From: Pseudofrankia coriaricola
GTDB lineage: Bacteria > Actinomycetota > Actinomycetes > Frankiales > Frankiaceae
Direction of reading: 5' to 3'
DNA length: 64,000 bases
Assembly (NCBI RefSeq): GCF_001854805.1
Contig: NZ_MBLO01000262.1
Span: 55,307 to 119,306 of the forward strand
The notes under the pieces were generated by a model that saw nothing but the letters and a program-made list of their open reading frames with translations, did not search any database and had not been told where the DNA came from. Positions 1-7,598 of this stretch are shown here, one piece after another. The number at the start of each line of letters is the position of its first letter. Within the stretch, counting starts at the first letter, position 1. Both the position numbers and the translations under genes were made by a program.

Positions 1-60
1 TTCGCTTTCAACGGACGCCAGGGCAGGGGAGGTATGACCCGCGACGGGGAGTCCGCCGGG

Positions 61-174
61 CTATGCGTCGGGCGCGGTGTACACCCTGGCCCCGGCGACG
101 AACGTCTGCAGCACCCGGGTGTTGCCGATGTCGGTTGCTGGACCGGCGAACGGATCCCGGTCAGTCACCCGCGA
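61..174 (-). pseudogene. 3'-end fragment of an amidohydrolase (YtcJ-like) gene
   Basis: Reading the minus strand to a TAG at 61-63 gives about 37 residues including DRDPFAGPATDIGNTRVL and QTFVAGARVY. This matches the usual C-terminal end of amidohydrolase family 3 (YtcJ-like) proteins, where DRDPF followed by xxVLxTxVxGxxVY is typical. The frame is closed upstream by a TAG at 175-177, so only the last 5 to 10 percent of a normal 500-aa protein remains. No further amidohydrolase sequence is visible between here and the tRNA-Gly gene. It is probably a remnant left by a deletion or rearrangement beside the tRNA. The identification rests on a short motif. Confidence 0.5.
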
Positions 175-210
175 CTACGCCCGGCGCGCACAGGATGACG
201 CCCCCAGCGC

Positions 211-312
211 CAATGAGCAGGCAGGGCCGCGTGTGGGGTCCGGGGCTCGGCGCCGGAGCGGGATAACGGGCCTCGGCGAAGTTGACCAAGGTCAATGAGC
301 AGGCGGGGCCGC
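211..312. repeat. Pair of 20-bp direct repeats flanking 62 bp
   Basis: A 20-bp unit beginning CAATGAGCAGGC occurs at 211-230 and again at 293-312 with one mismatch. The second copy ends 5 bp from the 3' end of the tRNA-Gly gene. The origin is unclear; it may be a small duplication at a former insertion point. Confidence 0.6.
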
Positions 313-316
313 CGGG

Positions 317-387
317 AGCGGGTGACGGGAATCGAACCCGCGTTGCAAGCTTGGGAAGCTCGTGTTCTGCCTCTGAACTACACCCGC
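317..387 (-). tRNA. tRNA-Gly (anticodon CCC)
   Basis: The minus strand folds into a full cloverleaf of 71 nt. The acceptor stem is GCGGGTG paired with CACCCGC, and the D stem is GTTC/GAAC. The anticodon stem is CGAGC/GCTTG around the loop TTCCCAA, so the anticodon is CCC. The T arm contains GGTTCGATTCC. CCA is not encoded. It lies downstream of nirD on the same strand with about 175 bp between them. Confidence 0.95.
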
Positions 388-562
388 GTGGTGCTGCCTT
401 CGCATCGTAGCGGATCGCTCGGGTGGGGTGGGTGAGACGTCGCCGGGCGCTGGAGTGCGTAGACCAGCGGGGCAGACTGACGCGGACCTGGCCCGGCAAT
501 GGCGTGGCGGTCGTCGGGACTCGGGGACGCGCCGCCACGCCACTGATCTGGGCCGCGGCCCC

Positions 563-988
563 TTACAGGGTGAGCTCGATCGTGCCGTCGACGGCGAGCC
601 GGACCGGGTAGCAGCCGATCGGTGGTGCCCCCGAGGTGGACTCGCCAGTGGCCAGGCTGAAGACGTGGGCGTGCAACGGGCAGATGACGACGCCCGCGTC
701 GGCCTGGCCGTCGGCGAGCGGCCCGCCCGCGTGCGGGCAGACCGCGTCGACGGCCCGCAGGGTGTCGCCGCGCAGCCGGAAGACGGCGATCTGCGCGTCG
801 CCGACGGCGTACACCCGTGCCTCGCCGACCGGAATCTCGCGCAGGAGGCCAAGCCGGTGCACGGCGCCGGTCCCCGTCAGCGCCGGCCGGGCTGATTTCG
901 CCTCGGTTCCGACCGGACTGCCCTTGTCCCGGCCGGAACCGGAGGCGTCGGCGGGAGTGGCCGTAGCGACGGAGCTCTGCGCGCTCAT
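563..988 (-). CDS. nirD: Nitrite reductase (NADH) small subunit, Rieske-type
   Basis: This 141-aa protein is the small subunit of assimilatory NADH-nitrite reductase, which works with NirB in the cytoplasm to reduce nitrite to ammonium. The Rieske-like fold shows in CPHAGGPLADG and, about 20 residues later, CPLHAHVFSL. These match the CxH and CxxH ligand pattern of a [2Fe-2S] centre; some NirD proteins lack the ligands, but here both pairs are present. The first 40 or so residues are a low-complexity Ala/Ser/Thr extension. The ATG at 988 overlaps the nirB stop by 4 bp (ATGA), which indicates translational coupling and sets the start; a longer open frame upstream is antisense-like sequence inside nirB. 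Confidence 0.93.
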   Translation of the reverse strand: MSAQSSVATATPADASGSGRDKGSPVGTEAKSARPALTGTGAVHRLGLLREIPVGEARVYAVGDAQIAVFRLRGDTLRAVDAVCPHAGGPLADGQADAGVVICPLHAHVFSLATGESTSGAPPIGCYPVRLAVDGTIELTL

Positions 989-3642
989 CGGACGGGGACC
1001 TGGGGAAGGGTGATGAGCGGCAGGGAGGTGCGGAACTGGCCGGCGGTGGCCGGCTGCTCGCGCTCCAGCCAGGGGTCGACGTAGGCGTCGATCGACTCCT
1101 GGATGCGGGCGTCGAGATCGGCGGCGATGCCCTCCGCGTCGTCGACGATGACAGCCCGGATCTTCTCGATGCCCACCCGTGGGACGAACGTGTACGTCCG
1201 TTCCAGCCACTTCGCGTTCTCGCGGTAGTACTGCAGGAAGCGGCCCGTCAGCATCATGACCTCCTCGGGGCTGCCGACAGTGGCCAGCAGGTCGCCCTTG
1301 CGGACGTGCGCGCCGCCCGCTCCGCCGATGTAGATCTCCCAACGACCACCGTCGATCGCGACGACGCCGACGTCCTTGATCAGGCCCTCGGCGCAGTTGC
1401 GCGGGCAGCCGTTGACCGCCAGCTTGAGCTTCCCGGGGCTTTCCAGGCCGTGGTACCGCTGCTCGATCGCGACACCGAGAGCGGTCGAGTCGCCGACCCC
1501 GAAGCGGCAGAAGTCCTTGCCGACGCAGGTCTTCACCGTGCGGAAGCTCTTGCCGTACGCGTGGCCGCTCGGCATGTCCAGGTCGGCCCAGACCTTCGGC
1601 AGGTCCTCCTTGCGCACGCCGAGCAGGTCGATGCGCTGGCCGCCGGTGATCTTCACCATCGGGACGTCGTACTTCTCGGCGACGTCGGCGATCCGGCGCA
1701 GCTCGTCCGGGCTGGTGACGCCGCCGGCGATCATCGGGACGACCGAGAAGGTGCCGTCCTTCTGGATGTTGGCGTGGACACGGTCGTTGATGAACCGGCC
1801 GTCGCGTTCGTCGATGAAGTCGCTGCCCCAGACGATGCGCAGCAGCGACGTCAGCGCCATCTTGCTGGCCGCGTCCTCCTTGCCGTCGGGCGCGAGGGCG
1901 GCGAAGACCGCGGACACCGACCGCAGGTTCCGCTCACGCACGGCCGCCATCAGCGCCGGCTTGTCCAGAGGAACACCGGGGACGTACCAGTTCGCCGAGA
2001 GGTCCTCCTCGACCTCGCCGTCGGCCGCCCACTCGACGATCTCCTTGACGAGCAGCTTGCACGAGCCGCAGCCCTTGCCGGCGCGGGTCGCGTTCATGAC
2101 GCCGGGGACGGTCTTCATCCCGCCCTTGACGCAGGCGACGATCTTTCCCTTGCTGACGCCGTTGCAGTTGCAGACCTGGGCGTCATCGGCCATCTCCGCC
2201 GCTCCGACCTCGGCCGCGGGCAGGCCGATGTCGAACAGCAGTTGCAGCCGCTCGTCCGGCAGTGGCAGGCCGTTGTCGAACGCCTGGATGAGCGAGGCCG
2301 ACTTGGCCGTGTCGCCGAGCAGGGTGGCGCCGACGAGCTTTCCGTCGCGAATGATGACGCTCTTGTAGACGCCCCTGCGCGGCTCGACGAACCGGACCAC
2401 CTCGTCGTCGGGGTGCTCCGCGTCCTTGAGGCCCATCGCGGCGACGGCCACGCCGGCGACCTTGAGCTTCGTGGCGGTCTTCGAGCCGTGGTAGGCGGCG
2501 TCCAGGTCCGAGCCGGTGATGTGCTCGGCGAGGACCGTCGCCTGCTCCCACAGCGGCGCGACCAGACCGTAGACCTGGCCACGGTGCTGCGCGCACTCGC
2601 CGACCACGTAGATGTCGGGATCGTCGACCGAGCGCATCTGGTCGTCGGTGACGATGCCGCGCTCGACGGTCAGCCCGCCGCGCAGCCCGATGTCGACGTT
2701 GGGCCGGATCCCGGCCGCCACCACGATCATGTCGACGTCGAGCCGTGACCCGTCGGCGAACTCCAGCCCGACCGCCCTGCCGAGGCCGGCACTCTCGCCC
2801 GTGCCCCCGCCGGCGTCACCACCGGTCTGATCGTCGGTTTCGTGGCCGGTCTCATCGTCGGCGAGCAGGATCTGCGCGGTGCGCGCTCCCGGATGCACGG
2901 TGATCCCGAGCTCCTCGACGCCGCGCCGCAGGATGCCACCGGCCTCGGCGCACAGCTGCTGGTTCATCAGCGTCGGCGCGGCGTCGATGACGTGCACCTC
3001 GAGCCCGTAGGTCTGCAGGCCGCGGGCGGCCTCCAGACCGAGCAGACCGCCGCCGATGACGGCCGCGGTCCGCCGCCCCTCGGCAAATCCGATCATGGCG
3101 CGGCAGTCGTCGATCGTGCGAAACGCGAAGACACCGCCAGGAAGCCGGCCATCGGGTCCGGCGAGACCCTTGATGGGCGGGATGAACGAGCGGCTGCCGG
3201 TGGCGATGATCAGTTTGTCATAGGGAGCGACGGCGCCGTCCTCGATGGTGACGACGCGGGCGTACCGGTCGAGCCCTGTGACCCGGGCGCCAGCACGCAG
3301 CCGGATGCCGTTTTCCGCGTACCACTCCGGCGTGTTGAGGAAGATCTCGTCCTCGGTGTCGGCGCCGGCCAGCACGTTGGACAGCAGGATCCGGTTGTAG
3401 TTGCCGTACGGCTCGTCGCCGAACACGGTGATGTCGAACAGGTCGCCGCCATGCCGGGCGAGGATCTCCTCGACGGCCCGCATGCCGGCCATGCCGTTGC
3501 CGACGACGACGAGGCGCTCGCGCCCGCCGGCGGGCGTTCGGCCGTGGGCCCGCTGCGCCGGAACGACGCCGGCAGAGGCGGGCACGGTCGAGGCGGCAGA
3601 CGCGGCGGTGGACGTACCCGGGACGTTCTCGGTGATGGTCAT
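985..3642 (-). CDS. nirB: Nitrite reductase (NADH) large subunit
   Basis: The 885-aa protein is assimilatory nitrite reductase, which passes electrons from NAD(P)H through FAD and Fe-S to siroheme and reduces nitrite to ammonium. The N-terminal flavoprotein has dinucleotide-binding motifs VVVGNGMAGMRAVE (about residue 46) and AVIGGGLLGLEAARG. A BFD-like [2Fe-2S] domain near residue 490 has CNCNGVSKGKI and GKGCGSCK. The C-terminal siroheme/[4Fe-4S] domain has TCVGKDFCRFGVGD (about 703) and NGCPRNCAEG (about 746), supplying the four cluster cysteines. Length and order are normal for NirB. An Ala/Ser-rich leader of 40 residues precedes the FAD motif, so a slightly later start is possible. It sits 12 bp after the nitrate reductase stop and overlaps nirD by 4 bp, forming one operon. 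Confidence 0.96.
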   Translation of the reverse strand: MTITENVPGTSTAASAASTVPASAGVVPAQRAHGRTPAGGRERLVVVGNGMAGMRAVEEILARHGGDLFDITVFGDEPYGNYNRILLSNVLAGADTEDEIFLNTPEWYAENGIRLRAGARVTGLDRYARVVTIEDGAVAPYDKLIIATGSRSFIPPIKGLAGPDGRLPGGVFAFRTIDDCRAMIGFAEGRRTAAVIGGGLLGLEAARGLQTYGLEVHVIDAAPTLMNQQLCAEAGGILRRGVEELGITVHPGARTAQILLADDETGHETDDQTGGDAGGGTGESAGLGRAVGLEFADGSRLDVDMIVVAAGIRPNVDIGLRGGLTVERGIVTDDQMRSVDDPDIYVVGECAQHRGQVYGLVAPLWEQATVLAEHITGSDLDAAYHGSKTATKLKVAGVAVAAMGLKDAEHPDDEVVRFVEPRRGVYKSVIIRDGKLVGATLLGDTAKSASLIQAFDNGLPLPDERLQLLFDIGLPAAEVGAAEMADDAQVCNCNGVSKGKIVACVKGGMKTVPGVMNATRAGKGCGSCKLLVKEIVEWAADGEVEEDLSANWYVPGVPLDKPALMAAVRERNLRSVSAVFAALAPDGKEDAASKMALTSLLRIVWGSDFIDERDGRFINDRVHANIQKDGTFSVVPMIAGGVTSPDELRRIADVAEKYDVPMVKITGGQRIDLLGVRKEDLPKVWADLDMPSGHAYGKSFRTVKTCVGKDFCRFGVGDSTALGVAIEQRYHGLESPGKLKLAVNGCPRNCAEGLIKDVGVVAIDGGRWEIYIGGAGGAHVRKGDLLATVGSPEEVMMLTGRFLQYYRENAKWLERTYTFVPRVGIEKIRAVIVDDAEGIAADLDARIQESIDAYVDPWLEREQPATAGQFRTSLPLITLPQVPVR

Positions 3643-3654
3643 AGTCGCGCTCGC

Positions 3655-6600
3655 TCAGAACTCGATCAGGCCGAGGTCGATGACCACGGTGCCCTCGACG
3701 CCCTCCGGGGCGGCGAGATGCAGCTCGACGCGGGTGTCGCCGAGCAGGTCCTCGACCACGCGCAGCGGGACGTGCACATCGGCGCGGGCGCCGATCGGGA
3801 AGTAGCGCATCGGCGCGCCATCCCGGACGAGCAGCACGTAGATCAGCTCGTCGGACGCGTTGCCGCCGCGGAAGTACACCGGCTGGGTGGTCGCTCCGGG
3901 CGGGACCGTGTAGGTCAGCGACGGGTCGAGGAATGCCGGCTTGGTCAGCCCATGCCCCTCGAACGAGAAGACGCCCTGCAAGAAGCGGGGAGTGCTGTGC
4001 ATACGACGGTCCTTCCGGTGTGACGCGGGCGCGGTGTCCTCCGCGCTGTCGGAGCCAGTCCGGGCGGAGCCGGCGCCTGGGAACGTGCGGGCGGTGGCCG
4101 TCGCCGCCGGCCCGGCGAGGCCGGCTGAGGGGGTGCGATCGCCACCGCTGGTGCTGGTGTCGATGCCGGCGACGTTGGTGGTGGATGGCGACGTGGCGCG
4201 TGGGCGGGACCACTCGGTGGCGACCGGGACGGTTGCCTCCGTCGGCAGGGTGGCGCCCCCGTCGGGAAGGTGATCGATCCGGCGCAGCGCCACCGCGCAC
4301 GCCTTGAACTCGGGCATCCGTGAGATTGGGTCGAGCGCTGGGTTGGTCAGCAGGTTGACGGTCGAGTACCCGCCCCAGTGGAAAGGCGCGAACAACGTGT
4401 CCTGGCGGATGGTGTCGGTCACGCGAGCCCGGAACACCGCCCGTCCGCGGCGGGAGCTCAGCTCCACCAGATCCCCAGCGGTGACCTCATGCTTGGCAGC
4501 CAGCACCGGGTGCAACTCGACAACCGGGTCGGGATCGTCGGCGACGAGCGTCCGGACCCGCCGGGTCTGCGTTCCTGACTGGTACTGGCGCATCGTGCGG
4601 CCGGTGGTCAGGTAGTAGGGGTAGTCGCGGTCCGGCGTCTCCGCCGCGCCCCGGTGGCGGACCGCGACGAACCGCGCCCGCCCGTCCGGTGTGGCGAAGC
4701 GCTCGGCGAACAGCCGCGGCGTGCCCGGGTGAACCTCGTTGCCCGCCTCGCCAACGACGCTTTCGCCGTCGCCCGCGTCACCGCCGCCGCGACCGCCGCC
4801 GCCCGCGCTGTCCTCGCCCGTGGCGGGTGCCGGGCAGGGCCAGAAGACGCCTTTCTCGGCCTCGATCCGCTCGTAGCTGATGCCGGAGTAGTCGGCGAGC
4901 CCGCCGGCACTCGCCCGCCGCAGTTCTTCGAACACCGCCCGCGGCTCGACGGGGAACGCCTCGGCGGAGCACCCGAGGCGGGTGGCGAGCTCGGAGATGA
5001 CATCCAGGTCGGTACGCACCCCGGGCGGCGGGGCGAGCGCTCGCCTGCGGCGCAGCACCCGGCCTTCGAGGTTCGTCATCGTGCCCTCCTCCTCCGCCCA
5101 CTGCGCGACCGGCAGCACGACGTCGGCGAGAGCCGCCGTCTCGGAAAGGAAGAAGTCGGAGACGACCAACAGGTCCAGGGCCGCGAGCCGGTCGGCGATC
5201 CGGTTCGCGTCCGGGCCGGACACGATCGGGTTGGAGCCGAGCACCCACATGGCCCGCACGCCGCCTTCGGTGCCGAGCGCGTCGAGCATCTCGAAGGCGG
5301 ACACACCGGGTGGCGGCAGCTCGTCCGGCGATACACCCCAGATCGCGGCGATGTGCGCGCGGTCGGCCGGGTCGGCGAGCTTGCGGTACCCAGGAAGCTG
5401 GTCGGCCTTCTGCCCGTGCTCCCGGCCACCCTGGCCGTTGCCCTGGCCGGTGATCGTGCCGTAGCCGGAGAACGAGCGCCCGGGGAGGCCGAGCGCGAGC
5501 GCAAGGTTGATGAACGCCTGCGTGGTGTCGGTACCGGAGGCGTGCTGTTCGGCCCCGCGGGCGGTCAGCACCATGGCGCGTTCCGCCTCGGCGAGCAGTC
5601 GGACGGCCGCGCGCAGGTTCGCCTCGGGCACCCCGGTGATCCGCTCGACCCGGCCGGGCCAGTAGGCCGTGACCGCCCGGCGGACCGCGTCGAACCCGGT
5701 CGTGCGACTGGCGACGAAGCCGGTGTCCACCAGCCCGTCCCGGATCGCGATGTGCAGCAGACCGGCGGCGAGCGCGAGGTCGGTGCCCGGGGTGGGCTGC
5801 AGGTGCAGGTGCGCTCCGCGCGCGGTCGGGGTCGCGCGCGGGTCGATGACGACGTGCCGGGCGCCCTTCGCCCTGCCCGCGTCGAACCACTGCATGATCG
5901 GCGGCATCGTGTCGGCCGGGTTGCTTCCGACCAGCAGGATGACGTCGGCTTCGGCGATGTCGCTCACCGGGAACGGCAGCCCGCGGTCGATTCCGAACGC
6001 GCGGTTGCCGGCCGCGGCGGCCGACGACATGCAGAAGCGGCCGTTGTAGTCGATGGAACGGCTGCGCAGCGCGACCCGGACGAACTTGCCGAGCGCGTAC
6101 ACCTTCTCGTTGGTCAGTCCGCCGCCGCCGAACACGCCGACGCTGTCCAGACCATACCGGCGCTGGCAGTCACGCCAGCCGGTGACGATCCGCTCCAGCG
6201 CCTCGCCCCAGGTCGCCGGCCGAAGCTCGCCGCGGATGCCCCCGGCACGCCGCTCGCGCAGCAGCGGAGTGGTCAGCCTGTCGGTGTGGTCGAGGAGCCC
6301 GGCGGCCGTCCAGCCCTTGGAGCACAGGCCCCCGCGGTTCGTCGGGAAGTCGTCCTGTGGGGTGAGGTCGACCATGCCCGGTCGTGAGCCGCGCGACCAT
6401 GGCGAAGCCTCGCGCGGATCACGGCTCTCCAGCCGATATGGCCGTGGTCGCAGCTCGATACCGCACTGCAGCGCGCAGTACGGGCAGTGTGACGGCGTGA
6501 CGGCGCGGCTCGCCGTCGCGCCTGTGCCGCCTGTGTCGCCTGTGTCGCCTGTGTCGCCTGGGCCGGAGGTGGCAGCCAGGGCGGTGGCGTCAGCCGTGGC

Positions 6601-6669
6601 CTGGGTTTGGTCGGGGGACACAAGCTCATGCTGGGATCTTCGTGTTTCGCCAGGCGCCTCTCGACGCAT
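3655..6669 (-). CDS. nasA: Assimilatory nitrate reductase (molybdopterin oxidoreductase) with C-terminal extension
   Basis: This 1004-aa frame is the first gene of the nitrate operon and should reduce nitrate to nitrite in the cytoplasm. A [4Fe-4S] site near residues 62-112 has HCPYCALQCGIE and GGLCSKGW. Molybdopterin-domain signatures follow (GGGGLTNEKVYALGKF, LLVGSNPADTMP, MWVLGSNPIVSGP), and the molydopterin dinucleotide-binding region is near 680-860 (YYLTTGRTMRQYQSGTQTRR). After a Thr/Ser/Ala-rich linker, the last 115 residues form a separate compact segment starting MHSTPRFLQG. That internal ATG (4000-4002) has its own GGAAGGA site 7-8 nt upstream, so it may also be made as a separate small protein. 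The start at 6669 has no clear ribosome site; the GTG of VSPDQTQ is an alternative. nirB follows after 12 bp. Confidence 0.9.
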   Translation of the reverse strand: MRREAPGETRRSQHELVSPDQTQATADATALAATSGPGDTGDTGDTGGTGATASRAVTPSHCPYCALQCGIELRPRPYRLESRDPREASPWSRGSRPGMVDLTPQDDFPTNRGGLCSKGWTAAGLLDHTDRLTTPLLRERRAGGIRGELRPATWGEALERIVTGWRDCQRRYGLDSVGVFGGGGLTNEKVYALGKFVRVALRSRSIDYNGRFCMSSAAAAGNRAFGIDRGLPFPVSDIAEADVILLVGSNPADTMPPIMQWFDAGRAKGARHVVIDPRATPTARGAHLHLQPTPGTDLALAAGLLHIAIRDGLVDTGFVASRTTGFDAVRRAVTAYWPGRVERITGVPEANLRAAVRLLAEAERAMVLTARGAEQHASGTDTTQAFINLALALGLPGRSFSGYGTITGQGNGQGGREHGQKADQLPGYRKLADPADRAHIAAIWGVSPDELPPPGVSAFEMLDALGTEGGVRAMWVLGSNPIVSGPDANRIADRLAALDLLVVSDFFLSETAALADVVLPVAQWAEEEGTMTNLEGRVLRRRRALAPPPGVRTDLDVISELATRLGCSAEAFPVEPRAVFEELRRASAGGLADYSGISYERIEAEKGVFWPCPAPATGEDSAGGGGRGGGDAGDGESVVGEAGNEVHPGTPRLFAERFATPDGRARFVAVRHRGAAETPDRDYPYYLTTGRTMRQYQSGTQTRRVRTLVADDPDPVVELHPVLAAKHEVTAGDLVELSSRRGRAVFRARVTDTIRQDTLFAPFHWGGYSTVNLLTNPALDPISRMPEFKACAVALRRIDHLPDGGATLPTEATVPVATEWSRPRATSPSTTNVAGIDTSTSGGDRTPSAGLAGPAATATARTFPGAGSARTGSDSAEDTAPASHRKDRRMHSTPRFLQGVFSFEGHGLTKPAFLDPSLTYTVPPGATTQPVYFRGGNASDELIYVLLVRDGAPMRYFPIGARADVHVPLRVVEDLLGDTRVELHLAAPEGVEGTVVIDLGLIEF
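6521..6565. repeat. 9-bp tandem repeat inside nasA
   Basis: Five units of about 9 bp (CCTGTGTCG, with variants at both ends) run in tandem. In frame they encode repeats of Gly-Asp-Thr/Gly-Gly-Thr in the disordered N-terminal leader of the nitrate reductase. It is a simple-sequence tract likely to vary in copy number. Confidence 0.8.
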
Positions 6670-6855
6670 TCAGTCGGTTACTAGGTACTCACCCCGAGAG
6701 ACGCCACGCTGTGAGGTTTGGGCGTGGGCGACGCGCGGAGCGTCTCGTGTCGTTCGGGTCGCGAAGGCAGTCGGGCAGACAGCCGGGTACGGACGGGCTG
6801 GGCGGGCCGGGCCAACCGGGAGAAGCCGCCTCGTGGTCGGGGCTAGGGTGAGACC

Positions 6856-7479
6856 GTGACGACCGAGAGCCAGAGCGCTCCCGCCACCGACGCCTCCCCT
6901 GCCGCGGCCGGACAGGCCGACGCCATCGTGCCCGATGACAAGGACTGGACCTGGGTCCTGGCGCGCGCCTGCCCGGAATGTGGTTTTGACGGGGCGACCT
7001 TCCCGGCCACCGAGGTCTCCGGCCTGGTGCTGCGCGTCGCCTCGGCCTGGCTGGCCGTGCTCGCCGACAGGCCGGACGATGAGGTGCGCCGCCGGCCGTC
7101 GCCCGGCCGTTGGTCGACGCTGGAGTACGCCTGCCACGTGCGCGACGTCCTTCGCCTCTACGACGAGCGGCTCCAGTTGATGCTCACGCGGGACAACCCC
7201 CTGTACCCGAACTGGGACCAGGACGAGACCGCCGTGGCGGACCGCTACGGCGAGCAGGACCCGGGCCGGGTCGCCGGCGACCTCGCGGGCGCGGCCGCGA
7301 GGATCGCCGCCCGGTTCGCGACCGTCTCCGGTGCCCAGTGGCAGCGGACCGGTGAGCGGTCCGACGGCGCCCGCTTCACGATCAGCACCTTCGCCCGCTA
7401 CTTTGCGCATGATCCAGTGCATCACCTGCACGACGTGAACGGGCTGCCCGTGGGCGGGGTCGTTCCAGTCGGAAGCTGA
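6856..7479 (+). CDS. DinB-fold (DinB/YfiT-like) protein
   Basis: The 207-aa protein looks like a DinB-superfamily four-helix protein. GRWSTLEYACHVRDVLRLY (about residues 84-103) carries the first conserved His. RYFAHDPVHHLHDV near residues 176-190 carries the usual C-terminal histidines that bind a metal ion. DinB/YfiT proteins include thiol-dependent transferases and many members of unknown function; no substrate can be named here. An N-terminal CPECGFD motif is also present. It is transcribed divergently from nasA across 186 bp, which should hold both promoters, and it faces the ABC transporter gene across a strong terminator. The ATG at 6856 is preceded by a purine-rich GGGTGAGACC. Confidence 0.75.
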   Translation: MTTESQSAPATDASPAAAGQADAIVPDDKDWTWVLARACPECGFDGATFPATEVSGLVLRVASAWLAVLADRPDDEVRRRPSPGRWSTLEYACHVRDVLRLYDERLQLMLTRDNPLYPNWDQDETAVADRYGEQDPGRVAGDLAGAAARIAARFATVSGAQWQRTGERSDGARFTISTFARYFAHDPVHHLHDVNGLPVGGVVPVGS

Positions 7480-7554
7480 GACGTCACCCGCCTCGCGCTC
7501 CTGCTCGCGCAGGCGGGCACCCGTCTGTCGCGCATGTCGGCGCCCGGACGGCTC

Positions 7555-7590
7555 GTGGGGGTGGCCGGCACACGCGCCGGCCACCCCCAC
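7555..7590. terminator. Bidirectional terminator hairpin between convergent genes
   Basis: A perfect 15-bp inverted repeat (GTGGGGGTGGCCGGC with its complement at 7576-7590) and a 6-nt loop lie between two convergent stop codons (7479 and 7599). No long T tract follows, as is common in high-GC actinobacteria. Confidence 0.85.
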
Positions 7591-7598
7591 AGCACCTG

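Noticed and set aside
1306..2748. 480-codon plus-strand frame
   Set aside because: Antisense to nirB; Asp/Val/Arg/Ala-rich composition is typical of shadow frames.
4654..6387. 577-codon plus-strand frame
   Set aside because: Antisense to the nitrate reductase gene, no motif and no ribosome site.
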